This document shows, piece by piece, positions 48,480-60,200 of a DNA stretch of 64,000 bases. Under the pieces are notes generated by a model, which saw only the letters and a list, made by a program, of their open reading frames with translations, did no database searches and was not told the origin of the DNA. Location: assembly GCF_012489685.1 (NCBI RefSeq), contig NC_080042.1, positions 78,497,093 to 78,561,092 on the forward strand, given 5' to 3'. Position numbers and translations under genes: made by a program. Source of the stretch: Lotus japonicus (lineage: Eukaryota > Streptophyta > Magnoliopsida > Fabales > Fabaceae). Position 1 is the first letter of the stretch, and each line of letters starts with the position of its first letter.

Positions 48480-48629
48480 TTTTTTTTATAGGCAAATGTT
48501 AGTGGTTAGTTGTTAGTAAGTTAGAAAATCCCTTCAAATTTCCCTTCCAGGATTCGAACATTGGACCTTCCCCTCCCCAACTCTTATCTCCCCTAGCTCT
48601 TACCACTTGAGCTAACCCTCGGGGACGGA
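48480..48629 (-). mobile_element. tRNA-derived SINE with 13-bp target duplication
   Basis: On the minus strand the head reads CCCCGAGGGTTAGCTCAAGTGG, giving a good A box. GTTCGAATCC about 45 bp later is an exact B-box match. The element ends ACTAACATTTGCCTAT plus an A-run. CATACTCTTTGGT flanks it at 48467-48479 and 48630-48642. A related truncated copy lies at 35448. It is about 450 bp downstream of the bHLH stop codon. Confidence 0.85.
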
Positions 48630-48973
48630 CATACTCTTTGGTAACTTTCTGCTAGGGATTAACTGTATAATTGAATATCAGCGTGAATGGACTATTATCC
48701 TAAATTATAAGAGTATCGTTCACTTTTTATCTTGAAGTAAGTGTTAATGTCCATTTGCATTGATGTCAATGGATATCCAAACATAGCCTAAGGAGTGTCA
48801 TACATGTGAGCTAGATAAATTGGCATCAGTTATGTTTTCATCTAACTATGCTATGGTTATTATAATCTATATCATATTCATGGATGGAAAACTTTAATTT
48901 CCTAAAGTGTTTTGCTTTATATGATACTTAGTTTCGCAGCCATTTGCATGTCAACTAGACAAGTTAGGCAAGA

Positions 48974-49425
48974 GTTTTTTTTTTTGGGTGCAAAAGCTAA
49001 AAGACAAAATAGTCTAAGGCCTCAAAGAACCCCACAAGCTCATAAGTTCCTTGGGCTCCTAACTTAGTAAGCATCTTCCGCCCGAAGGATTCCCTTTACA
49101 AACAGTGTGTTTAAAGGATAACTCCCAAATCCCAATGATGCTGAACCAAAGACTCAATCTGTCTCAAAATAATACTATACCACCTCCTTAGTAATGAGTT
49201 TGATAGCTAACATAGAATCATGAGAAGACAATAATGTTACTAAAACCAACTTCCTTGCAAAGTAAAAGCCCCTAAAGAATTGTCATTAATTCCGCCTCCA
49301 AAATTCCAGAATAACCAATGCGTCCATAAAACCCCAAAAGCCAACTGCCAGATACATCCCTCACAAGACCTCCAACCCCTGTTGTTCCAGGGTTTCCAAG
49401 AGAACTACCACCCATTTTTAAACGA
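48974..49425 (-). mobile_element. decayed LINE 3' end with RNase H-like domain
   Basis: On the minus strand, broken frames read GNPGTTGVGGLVRDVSGSWL, then GILEAEL, then DSMLAIKLITKE. These follow the RVT_3 RNase H pattern of plant LINEs. Stops and a frame change interrupt it. The poly(A) tail appears as a T-run at 48974-48986. No target duplication was found. Confidence 0.65.
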
Positions 49426-49469
49426 AGAAGTATGTTAATGACTAATGAGACTTATAACTTGTTTGACAT

Positions 49470-49930
49470 GCCTTATTTTTTTTGGTACAAGACATAAAAA
49501 GGACAAAAGAAAAAAGGGAAAAATGGATACAAACTCCGAACAAAAAATAGGCAGCTGCTAACACACTCGGTGGATCCTACCATATGTCAAACAATACATC
49601 ACACTAAGCACCAAATTTCACCAAAAAAACCGTACAAGCCGTTTTTCCATAAAATGTGACTAACAATGGCTAACCATTATCTTGCTAATAACTCTTTCAT
49701 ATTCTGAATGAGAGTAGCATACTTCCTAATTCCTGATAGTGAGAATGAGCATTCTCAATTATGGAAACAAATTGAAGCGAATCTGAAATAAGTCAAATAG
49801 CCCATGGAGAATTGCTAACAATTTCTATAAAAAATTCCATTTGATGGATATCAGAATTTCCAAAGAATGCATTAAATCCAAATAACATGTCCTTGTGTAT
49901 GATAATCTTAGAATATATAATATATTATGA
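49470..49930 (-). mobile_element. possible second LINE 3' fragment
   Basis: The minus strand ends in CTTGTACC plus an A-run (plus-strand TTTTTTTTGGTACAAG near 49480), the usual end of plant LINEs. Its upstream part has the composition of a decayed RNase H region (for example HSHYQELG). No convincing domain remains and the boundary is approximate. Confidence 0.35.
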
Positions 49931-51001
49931 TTTATCACTATTTTTTGGTATGTTTATAAAGAAATGTACATACAACAAGAACTGCTAGTGCTGTAGTTTA
50001 ACAACACCTATACAGAATTTTAACAAGAACTGTAGCCAACATGTCACGACTCCAATGCAAAACTCATGAATATAATTGACCGTCTATGGCTTGTGTAGTA
50101 AATACAGGAAGTGATAATAATACAGTAGAAGAATTTGTTGCTAAGAAGGATGAAGGTCTTCCTTGTATTCGTCAGTGCTGCAGTTTCTTGTGCCACTGAG
50201 CATTTCTGTTTTGAAAAACAACAAATCATACAATGTTTTTGTAAATTTTACTGAAAACAGAATAAAAATACAAAATATGATATCATATTAAACAGGTTCT
50301 AACATACAATGGATATAAGGTCCAATCTCCCGAAATATGTACACACACATAGTCACAACAGCTTTAAGTTTTTATGTTCTTCTATGAGTATAAGTTTTTG
50401 GTGAACATTAGCAACTCTTGTTTTACCAAACACATTACAAATAACAAGGCCTTCCTGTTGTCAATGAAGTGGTGGTATTTTCCTAGATTATAGGTTTAGA
50501 ACAATGCACCTAAAGCTTATGACCTCCGAACTCTATCACTTGAGCAATGTGAGGGTGATAAAATAACAAAACTTTTATGTGGGACTTGTAGCACCATCAA
50601 ATGTAAAATGCTTTTGTCCCTACCCAATAAGGCCTAATAGGGCCCTCTCAAAGGCCAGGTTCCATAACTCCATTTTTGGATCTGGAAGGTCGGGCCAGAT
50701 CAAGTCGACCCGACCTGCCCTGGGATACGCTTAACATCCTCCCATGTTGCATAGTGATCTCCCATGGCATGTTTGGTCGTCAGTGTTACTAGATAGAAGC
50801 ATCACAACACTAAAAATCATGACACCCTCCTACAGCTCAAGTGGTAGAGCTGGAGGATTATGTGCAAACTAAGAAAATACCACCAATCCTCTGAATAAAT
50901 GTATGAATCAGTTATATACCTCAAGAAAATTCCACTTCATATGCAAACTACCATCAAACTAAACTTACATAAGCCATTTTTGTTAAAACTTGAAGAGAGG
51001 T
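49931..51001. other. 3' flank of the SHW1-like gene with an inverted SINE-like pair
   Basis: Should contain the 3' UTR of the minus-strand SHW1-like gene near 51001. Two related arms in opposite orientation lie at about 50465-50560 and 50822-50905. No further gene is supported. Confidence 0.45.
50465..50905. repeat. inverted pair of SINE-like segments
   Basis: The left arm has TGGTGGTATTTTCCTAG and TCTATCACTTGAGC. The right arm has GCTCAAGTGGTAGAGC and CTAAGAAAATACCACCA, in opposite order and orientation. GCTCAAGTGGTAGAGC looks like a tRNA A box. It could be two head-to-head retroposons or one element with long diverged inverted ends. Confidence 0.5.
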
Positions 51002-52770
51002 CTAGGCTACAGCACCAAAGGAATTTCCTCCTTGATTGAAACTATTCCCACTTGACTGGAAGTAAGCAACTGCTGCCCAAATCACACGCAGGATTAGAAT
51101 CGCAGCAAATACAGTGCCCCCAAGTGTGCAGATGACCTATGATTCATAGTCAATATTCACCAACAGCTGTTATCTATTACTTGATAATGTATTTTCCAAT
51201 ATAAAGCAAAGAAATATTGTGAAGAAATTAGAAATATGACAGAACCTAGTTCAGCTATGCGTGAGTGTAGCTTCTATGATCAGAAATTCATGTGATATGT
51301 TTCGAACAACGCTTCAGAATTGGTATTTTCACAGTTTGAAGGTATATGTTCCAAGAGCCAAAATATAAGAATGATCTAAAACCTAATCGACCTATAGTCG
51401 TACAAGTTACATCATCAATATCATTGGTTGGTAGTAATTAAACGATGCAAATAATAGGAGCATGGAAGGTTGCATTGTGCATTTAGAGTGTGCAAATAGC
51501 ATTTCAATACATGAATTCTGCAAAAATGAATAGTAAATTGTGTACCAAACAAAGAAATGCATCTGTTTTCCTGGAAAGAGTAGGAGATATATTATTTGCA
51601 CACACGTATTTGGAAAACCTTCCTCACATCTCTCATTTACACCTCAGAAAAAGGCTTGATTCAATTCCAGTAGTGTTTATAAGGAGAGAAAGTGGTTGAA
51701 AAGATAACTAGAAATGTGAAGTAAAACAAACTGAGGTAAGGTTTCAACTAGCCATGAACTCTACATTAAGCCACACAGTAAGGGGAAGCAATACCTCAAG
51801 AAATGCTTTGAGAACAGAAAGTGAAGCAAGCAGCAGAGTCCCATCAACAGCAAAAGAAACCTGAATTATCCCATTCACATGGAAAGCAATAAGAGAAAGC
51901 AGCCAAAGATAAATGTAACCACATAAACTTTCAGAAAGGTAGCAGGCGACACATTCAAATTCTACCTTGCTTATGTATCTAACACTCAAAAGGAAACCAG
52001 GCCACAAGATTAATGCACGTTCGGTTTAGCTTAAATTAATCAACCAAGTATTGGTGATATTAATAGGCCTTGTTTGGAAGAGCTTATTTGAGCTTAACTT
52101 ATAGCATAAGCGTTTACGCAAGTGTTTTGGACAGCTTATATAAATAGTTTATGACCCACTTATAAGTGTTTATGCAAGTGTTTTGAGCTTATTTTCGTAA
52201 GCCATTCATATTAGCTTATGAATAAAAGTTTATGCTTATCTAACATATTTTCAGCTTATTTCAATAAATTTCTCAAATTCGCTTATGAATTAAGCTTTGA
52301 ACTTACAAGCTGGGGCGGTATTACTCCACCAGGTAAAACAGAGCGAGAGGCCTTCTTGGCTCGCTTAGACACTTTCCTAAACATGCTCTGCAAGAATCTG
52401 ATCAACAAATCAACACTACTCTCAGCGTCGTCATCATCACACTCTTCTTCAATCCCACCATAGCCATCGAAAGCAGCTTGATCCATCTCATAGGGTTCTC
52501 CACCAATTGAGCTATTCACCTTCACAACAGAGACAGTCAACAAGGTTAGCCGAATCAGAAAATCAACTGTGTCACCGTTTACCTGAACGAGAAAAACATG
52601 AATACCTTGCTGATTAAGGGATTTGAACGATGGTTGTGGTAGAATCCGGAAGGGAAGGGTTGGTGACGAAGACAAGGAACATTGTTTGGTGAGAAGTGGC
52701 GAAGGTTGGAGCGTGGGTGGCGCGTGAGATTGATGAACGGTGCTGCAGCAGTGGCAGCAGCTCCTGCCAT
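51002..52770 (-). CDS. SHW1: SHORT HYPOCOTYL IN WHITE LIGHT 1 (SHW1)-like protein
   Basis: Four exons: complement(51002-51136, 51795-51860, 52307-52519, 52606-52770), closing to 192 aa. The N-terminus (MAGAAATAAAPF, then Ser/Arg/Asn-rich with no acidic residues for about 50 residues) looks like a plastid transit peptide. An acidic patch EEECDDDDAESS precedes the conserved block LLIRFLQSMFRKVSKRAKK and SRSVLPGGVIPPQL. Two hydrophobic helices follow, at about 127-148 and 150-172. Arabidopsis SHW1 is a small seedling protein that affects light control of hypocotyl growth. Identification is by recalled similarity of the C-terminal half; the biochemical role is not known. An in-frame TTG lies 3 codons upstream but ATG 52770 is the start. 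A MITE-like repeat abuts the donor of exon 2. Confidence 0.8.
52065..52305. repeat. dispersed GCTTAT-rich MITE-like repeat, copy 2 (SHW1-like intron 2)
   Basis: Starts near GCCTTGTTTGGAAGAGCTTA and contains TTGAGCTTAACTTATAGCAT, TTTACGCAAGTGTTTTG and TTAGCTTATGAATAAAAGTTT. It shares order and phrases with the copy in EXO84B-like intron 1. Its end lies directly beside the donor GTAAGT of SHW1-like exon 2. Confidence 0.65.
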
Positions 52771-55312
52771 TTGGAACAAAACATGAAGAAGGTCTTTAGG
52801 ATTCGGTTATTATCGTGGTAGAAGACAGGAAGAGGAGCATAAACATGAACCTCATGTTTTTTTTTTGTCCAAAACCTTAGTTAATTAGTTTATTTCTTTA
52901 TGGATCTTTGTTGTTTGGGCCTGAGTATGGATAATTTGATTTTTGACCAATTTTTTGTAAGAGGATTAGAAGCACACATCATTCTTTTAAGGGTACACAA
53001 GAGATTAAACTTTGTAACCTACATAGGAAATTATAATTTGGTAAAGTTGTGTTGTTGCATGTTGGTCCTCTTAGAAAAAGTCCTTAAGCTATGTAGTCCT
53101 TGCCTGAACTTGGTAACAAACATGGCCGAGGGCATGAGGCGGGCATAGGAAGACAAAAGTCGAAACTTCTTGATTAAGCTGCAGGGTAGGCAAAGGAAAA
53201 CTAAGCTTACTGTTTACATTGCTTTAGCCAGCGGACTTAACCGCATAGTTAAGCTGTTAGAAAAAGGTTAAGTTGAAATGTCATGTGGGCTTTTAGTTTT
53301 GCCACGTAGGATAACGATTGACTATTAGCAACTAAACAAATGTGTACATCTTCAATTAGTGCCTCGATCGATTCTATCATCGGACCGATTTTAAAAACAC
53401 TGAGATTTGGGCATGGTTTTTCAACTTTTCATGACACAATCTTTTGTAATCTCTCTTTCCCCTGAATATCTTTGTTACGTTATCAAAGAAGTTGCGCACG
53501 TCACAACTAACAAGGAGGTTGCCATGCCTTTCAACATCATTTGAGGTACAAGCATCAGTGAACGTAGGTGGTTCCTCAACATAATCTAACAACGAAAGAC
53601 CAGAGTTGAAGATAGTTGTAGGTGACTTTCAGTCACCTGAAGGGAAGCATGGTGCCTGCAACGGTTCTGACCATAAACAACTGGTTTTGTCTTAGCCGGG
53701 TTTTCTTAACACATCAAACAATCTATCACAACGGTTCCAAGTTGAAATGAACTAACCAGTCCGGTTTTCAAAACACTAGTTATTTGGAATCACTCATTCT
53801 ATCTAATTCCTTTGTTAATCTAACGTATTTCACAATCGACAACTATGACATTGATCACTTAAAGACCTTGAGATCACATTAAATGAGTAGGTTATTCCTA
53901 ACAAATCTTTTTTGACGCTCATCCAAAATTAAGCTTCTCATAGTGGAAATCTTAAAAAAAAAAGGGGTCACTGTCTCAAGTTGATAAGTTGATGGGTCAA
54001 TTACTTTTGAATGTGGAAAGAGATCAAATCCCCACTATAATTATTTAGAACTTAGAACATAATCAAAGCTATAGTTCTTGAAAGCGACGCAACTGACAAA
54101 GAATTTACAAATGCAACTTTCTTGTTTAAAAATATCAGCAAGTTGATTATACGCATATATACAAACCTCGTTCATGAGTTGACAATATCTTAGTTTACGT
54201 AGGTGATAATTCAAATGCCAGATCTTTATTAAATTTTAAAATAAAATTATGATTCATTTGCACTTATTTTTCTCTTTTATTTTATTTCCACTTCTTTTCT
54301 CTTTTTATTTCTCTCTTAATTTTTATTACATTTTATTCTCTCTTTTTTTTTTACTTTGGGGTAGGCATATGAAAGATGTGAATAAAAAGTTGTTGTTTAG
54401 AATAACTAACTTGTTGGAGGGACGAATTAATTATTTATGAATAAGTTGTTTAGAAACTAGTTAATGAGTGCACTATTTGTTTTTTGTTGTTGTCGTCGTT
54501 ATATTTAATTTATTTAAATGAGCTACTAATGGAGGTGAGAGATTGAAGAAAAAAATATAGTAGATAAAATGTATGTAAAGAAGAGACACATGTTTGTAAG
54601 AGTATCATGAAGGGCTAGAATGTCCTTCAAGATGAGTTTAGAGTACATTTGTGGATGAAATTTTTGCGCTTTGCTACGAGGACAGAGAGAATTTGTGACC
54701 ATGCATTTGGTGCATATTTCTGATGTGAATCTTCTCATTGCTAATTTGTGGGATAAAAACGTTAAAAGCTAAAGGAAAAATTTGATGAGTGATGATTCAC
54801 ATGAATAAAATTAAAATAATACCGACCATTCTGAGATACCTCACTTTTGTGGCAGTTTTAAATTGTAAGTACATTTTTTTGCGGTCTAAAACCGTTATAA
54901 ATATGAGTGTCAAATAGAGACCTGCATACTTTTTTTCTTGAACACAACCATTTAAAAAAAATACCCCATGGGTCAAATGAATTAGCTTCCAGATTCTGAG
55001 ACATCAAAGCATGCACTCAGGCCTCAGCTAGCTAATTACTGTATAACAATAACAATGTTCTAACAAAGTAACAATCGTATATATGAAAAATGAAAGTTAC
55101 AATTAAATTCACACAAATGTCAATGGAATTTTTCTACAGGCACTTGAATTAATTATGATAGAAAACAAGAGTAATGAAAAGGAGAAATTAAAGAACACAT
55201 GTGGATTTTGAAAATTTTATGGTATTTTTTATTGAATTTTCAGATTTTTAATTAATTCAAGATTTTATGAGTTTTTATTGTGATTTACTAACCATAATAA
55301 TACCTACTAAAC
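52771..55312. other. spacer, probable promoter of the SHW1-like gene
   Basis: The side next to 52771 should contain the promoter of the minus-strand SHW1-like gene. An open frame at 53377-53592 (minus) has protein-like composition (LLVSCDVRNFFDNVTKIFRG) but no family I recognise and no clear splice sites. The rest is AT-rich with no bounded element. Confidence 0.45.
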
Positions 55313-55330
55313 ATGTAACCCCTACTAGAT

Positions 55331-55950
55331 GCAAGGAGATAGAGCTTTTTCTCAGCAAATAACAGTACAAAGTAACCAGCAAAAATTCAAAACTTCATAT
55401 TATATCCAAGCAAGACAAAGGCTGCGATTTCCATTCAATTAAGGAATAGGAAAATCCTTTAGTCTTTGCTTTGAGCCATGACCAAGACACTTAGTTTGAA
55501 TTTGATCCACCAGCTTTTGAAAATCAAGCACCTCTCCTCTGAAAATCAAAGAGTTCCTACTGTACCAAATTTAGCCTATTGCTGCTACCCAAATGGACCA
55601 AGCTCCACGCCTTCTTCTCAAGTTGCCCCACCCCTGCATGAACTGTAAAAAATTAACTGAGACCTCCATTGGTAGAGCTGTACTAACACCGCACCAGTTA
55701 TAAACCTCTGTCCAGACCCTCCAAGAGAACTGACAAGAAAAAGGTGGGGGATACTCTCCTCGGTTTGCAAGCAAAGAGGACATCGGATATCTGCTTCAGC
55801 TGGTAAAACATGTCGTTGTCTCAACTTATCTCTTGTTGGTACACGACCCCATATAACCCTCCAAGCTAGAGCCTACATAACCTCTACTTTTTTTTTTTAT
55901 CAGCATCTACATAACCTCTACTAGCTATGTAACCCCTACTACACATTATG
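55331..55950 (-). mobile_element. LINE fragment with reverse-transcriptase zinc-binding (zf-RVT) domain
   Basis: Minus-strand frames read RVIWGRVPTRDKLRQRHVLP, then IRCPLCLQTEESIPHLFL, then one frame shift, then SWRVWTEVYNWCGVSTAL. This is the zf-RVT domain, with its Cys-Pro-Leu-Cys and His positions, that follows reverse transcriptase in plant LINEs. ATGTAACCCCTACTAGAT occurs just outside both ends (55313-55330 and 55951-55968), an 18-bp likely target duplication. The copy is truncated and frameshifted, so inactive. Confidence 0.75.
55873..55922 (-). mobile_element. 18-bp retroposed scrap between 16-bp target duplications
   Basis: CTACATAACCTCTACT at 55873-55888 is repeated at 55907-55922. 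The insert TTTTTTTTTTATCAGCAT reads ATGCTGAT plus poly(A) on the minus strand. This is a minimal retroposed tail that landed inside the older LINE fragment. Confidence 0.65.
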
Positions 55951-56599
55951 ATGTAACCCCTACTAGATAGTGAAAGATCAGAAACTATAAAGGAGCTAGA
56001 AGAATCTAGTACGGGTTAGACTAGTGAGCTGTGAGCCTCTTCAATGGGTGTTGAAAACCCAATTCAACACTTGAACTACTCCAGTGGACCAGTTGAAATG
56101 AGTGTTGAAGGTTCAACATGTTGAATAAATTCAACATGGTGAATGAATAGTAACTTGAACCCACTCAGCACACATGGCAAAATCTCATTGGTCATTGTAA
56201 TTTCCCGATTCTTATCTTATCTTAATTATTTGGGGTCAATTATTTCGTAGTAAATTAATTTTTTTTCACCAAAACTCATCATTTTTGTTTGTTTATAAAA
56301 ATAAAGACTTGGTTCATTTGATTTGGACACAGAAAAAAAACGACATTTTTTCCCTCTAGTTTTTCTATTTAGCCTCCCATAAACTCTTGTTTGTAACTCT
56401 AAACATATTTTAAGTGAAATGGATCCCAACAATAACCCTTTTAACCCCCAAAACTCAACCAATCTCCCTTTCGTGTTTTTTTAAGAAAAAATTAATTAAG
56501 AATATTAAATTACTAAACTAGAAAGAAAAAAAAAATCAACTCTAAATTATTTTAATTTAATTTAAATTGATAATTATTATTAATATATAATCACAAAAA

Positions 56600-56785
56600 G
56601 GGTTGTCTAAATGACCCATGATAAAGTTTGGGTTAAATAACCCATCATCCAATCATATTGGAGATAGGTGAGTTGGAAATAAATTAATACATTTTATTAA
56701 TTTATTTCCAACTCATTTATCTCCAATGTGATTGGATGATGAGTTATTTAACCCAAACTTTATCATGGGTCATTTAGACAACCCC
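56600..56785. mobile_element. palindromic Mutator-type MITE, copy B
   Basis: A 186-bp near-perfect palindrome begins GGGTTGTCTAAATGACCC and ends in the inverse TCATTTAGACAACCCC. It is the same family as 23851-24035. TCACAAAAA is duplicated at 56591-56599 and 56786-56794. Its arms match each other better than those of copy A, so it inserted more recently or was corrected. It lies 455 bp upstream of the TNL start codon. Confidence 0.9.
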
Positions 56786-57239
56786 TCACAAAAAAGTAAA
56801 GAATATGAAATAAAAGTGGTGAGATAGGGTGTTGAATTTTATTAAACAGTGAGTAAAAGTTGAATGTGTGTTGAATAATTAAGTGAAAAAGAAAGAAAAT
56901 GATGTGGAGTGTAAAAAGTGAAAAGTAGGGTGTTGGAATGAAAAAACCATTGCAGGTAGTCTTATGTAACTATACACTAACCCCTACTAAATGCATTCCA
57001 ACTAATATTCATTTTTAAACGTAGGGAGCAAACACAGACAGCATTACTCATTGACTCCAAAGCCATTAATGCTTCTTCTTCTTCTTCTTTGTTCAGACGT
57101 GTGCATGTGCAGATCAGAGCAGTGCAGGATCCACCGACAAGCAAGAACCTCAAGTTAAAAGTCAAGAGCGCAAAGACAAGATTCTCCATTGCCCACCACA
57201 TCAAAAACACCAACCATTCATCAACAAAGAAGCATTGCA

Positions 57240-60200
57240 ATGACGCCGGAAACTGACGCCACGTCATCGTCGAAGCCGCCGCCGCCGCCAGCTTCTTTCA
57301 GGTTCAAGTGGGACGTGTTCCTGAGCTTCAGGGGCACTGACACGCGCCACACCTTCACGAATGACCTCTACAACGCGCTCCACGCCCGCGGTGTTCGTGT
57401 CTTCCGCGACGACGACGGGTTGGGCCGCGGCGACGAGATAAACGCGAGCCTTCTGGAGGCCATTGATGACTCTGCGGCTTCTGTCATCGTTCTCTCGGAG
57501 GACTATGCCTCCTCTCGGTGGTGCCTGGAGGAGTTGGCCAAGATTTGCGACTGTGGGAGGTTAATCCTGCCCGTTTTCTACCGGGTTGACCCGTCGGATG
57601 TCCGAAAACAAAAGGGTCCCTTTGAAGAGTCTTTCATGTCCCATGCAGTGAGGTTTGAGGCAGAGCCAGAGAAGGTTCAGCTCTGGAGGGATGCTATGGC
57701 AAAAGTGGGTGGAATCGCTGGTTGGGTTTGCCATGAAAACAGGTGGTTTTTCTTATACATAGAGAAAAACCAGAACCTGTTTAAATTTCTCTAGATATTT
57801 GGTTGGATCACGTGAACAGAACTTGTTTAGATTAAGCTTTTGAAACAGGAAACTTGATTCTTTCACATAGATTATCAAATGTTCAATATAATATTAGAAT
57901 AACTTTAGCCCATGCCTCTTTTGCTGTTTTTTTAATATATCTTGTGTTTGTTTTTTAGTGATTGTGCATATGTTTACTGTATTCATGCAGAAATTACTCA
58001 GAAGATCACACCAGTTTATGCAGATTAAACTATAGGGATTAATTGTTTCTGTTTTCTTTGTTTCTGAGTTATGTTATGGAATATTTGGTTTGTTGTTTTG
58101 TGGTTTTGCTTTGTGTGATTTACTAATTTTCTATTAATGGTTTGTTTATTGATTTACTTTGCAGTGACAGTGATAAGCTGATTCGAGTTTTGGTGGAAAC
58201 AGTTATGAAGCAGATGAAGAACACTCCACTGAGTGTGGCTCAGTACACAGTGGGGGTTGATGATAAAGTGGAAGAGTTAAAAAAGTTGCTTGATGTGAAA
58301 ATCAATGATGTGAGGGTTCTGGGGTTGTATGGGATGGGTGGTATTGGTAAGACAACTCTGGCCAAGAGCCTCTTCAACAACCTTGTAGTTCATTTTGAAC
58401 GTCGCAGCTTCATTTCAAATGTCAGATCAGAAGTTAATTCAAGACATGGCGATGATGGTGGTTTGGTTTCTCTTCAAAACAGAGTTCTTGGTGATCTTTC
58501 CTCTGGTGGAACAGGGGATCCCTTCAATGATGTTAATGGTGGTGTTTCTGCTATCAAAAGAGCATTAAATGGAAGCAAAGTTCTGCTAATCTTGGATGAT
58601 GTTGATGAGGTAAAGCAGCTTGATTTCTTGATGGGTAATAGGGAATGGTTTCATAATGGAAGCCGTATTGTGATAACCACAAGGGATAGACAAGTTTTAC
58701 CTGAAAGTTATGTTGATATGTTCTATGAGGTGAGGGAATTGGAATTCTCTCCAGCAATGGAATTATTCTGTCACCATGCAATGGGAAGAAAGGAGCCAGG
58801 AAAGGATTTTTCGAATCTGTCAAAACAGATTGTAGAAATAACTGGAGGATTGCCCTTGTCTTTGGAAGTTATTGGCTCTCTTCTATCTGATAAGAAGAAC
58901 AACAAGGAGTGGGAATATGCGGTGGAGAAGCTGAAACAGGATCCTCATCCAGGTGTTCAGGATGTGTTGAAGATCAGTTATGATGCATTGGATAAACAAG
59001 AGCAGTGCATTTTCCTTGACATTGCTTGTTTGTTTGTGCAAATGGAAATGGAAAGAGATGATATGGTTGATATATTGAATGGGTGCAATTTCAATGGAGG
59101 GATAGCAATGTCAGTCCTTGCTGCAAAATGTTTGATCAAAATCACTACACGTAATGTGGTGTGGATGCATGATCAAGTTAGAGACATGGGAAGACAAATT
59201 GTTCAGAATGAAAGCCTTACAGATTATGGTCTGCGTAGCAGGCTATGGGATCGAGATCAGATATTGACTGTTTTGATGAGTAAGAAGGTAAATATTGTAG
59301 GAGACATTCCTGGTCATCCCTTGCGATTTCTGAAACTTGTTCATATAGCCTTGAAAAGTTTAAAGAATTTGGGTATCTTTAAAAAAATCACTTTTTTAAT
59401 TTTTTTAACTTTTAAGGTGTTTGTCTCATTTTTATAAATAATTATTATTAAAAAAAAACGAAAAATGAATTATTTGAATAAGCTACTTTGATTAGTCTAT
59501 GAAAAAAGCTATTGTGATGTAAAAGTGAGAGAAAATAAAAAAATGTTTTTTATTAGTGCAACCAAACACAAACCCATTTATATTTTTCATAAAAATCTTT
59601 AAAAATTATTTTCTTTTTTTAGAGAGTTAAAACTAATTGTTTTTTTATATAATCTTAAAGAAACACACTCTTTATTTTACCAAAATAGAATTAGTTTTGA
59701 AAATTAGATCGGTTCAACTGTAGAACTAATCAAGTGACCGGTCCATTTAAATGAAAAAACAAGTAAATCTCAAAACATGACAAATGCCTGAACTAAGTCA
59801 AAATTGGTGAAAATAAGAAGTGCTCTTGAACCGGTTAGATTTTAACAAAACCTCAAAAAACTAGATTATGATGATATAATTAATGATGAGATTATTTTTA
59901 ACAATATCTTTGTAAGTTCTTTTCGGTATCCTTCTACCTATTTTTACATTACTAAATATCATGTTATCAACTCTTACCTTTAGTATTTCCAAATGTCTTC
60001 TTTGTACATGTCTATACCACCTTAACCTATTTTCAGTCTGCTTCTCCACGATGGATAGGTGTTACTCCATTATCTTTTCTTATCCGCTCATTGCGTATCT
60101 CATCCTTTCTAGTGTGGTCACCTATTCATCTTACCATTTTCATTTATGTTTCTCCAACTTTTTTCTCATGTTATCCTGTTAAAGTCAACATTCGCTATCA

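Noticed and set aside
48600..48629. tRNA gene suggested by A and B boxes
   Set aside because: No acceptor, anticodon or T stem pairs form, and an A-tail and target duplication are present. It is a SINE.
52283..52675. 130-codon single open frame as a gene
   Set aside because: It runs through an intron (52520-52605). Splicing to exon 1 with the plastid-type N-terminus gives the better SHW1-like model.
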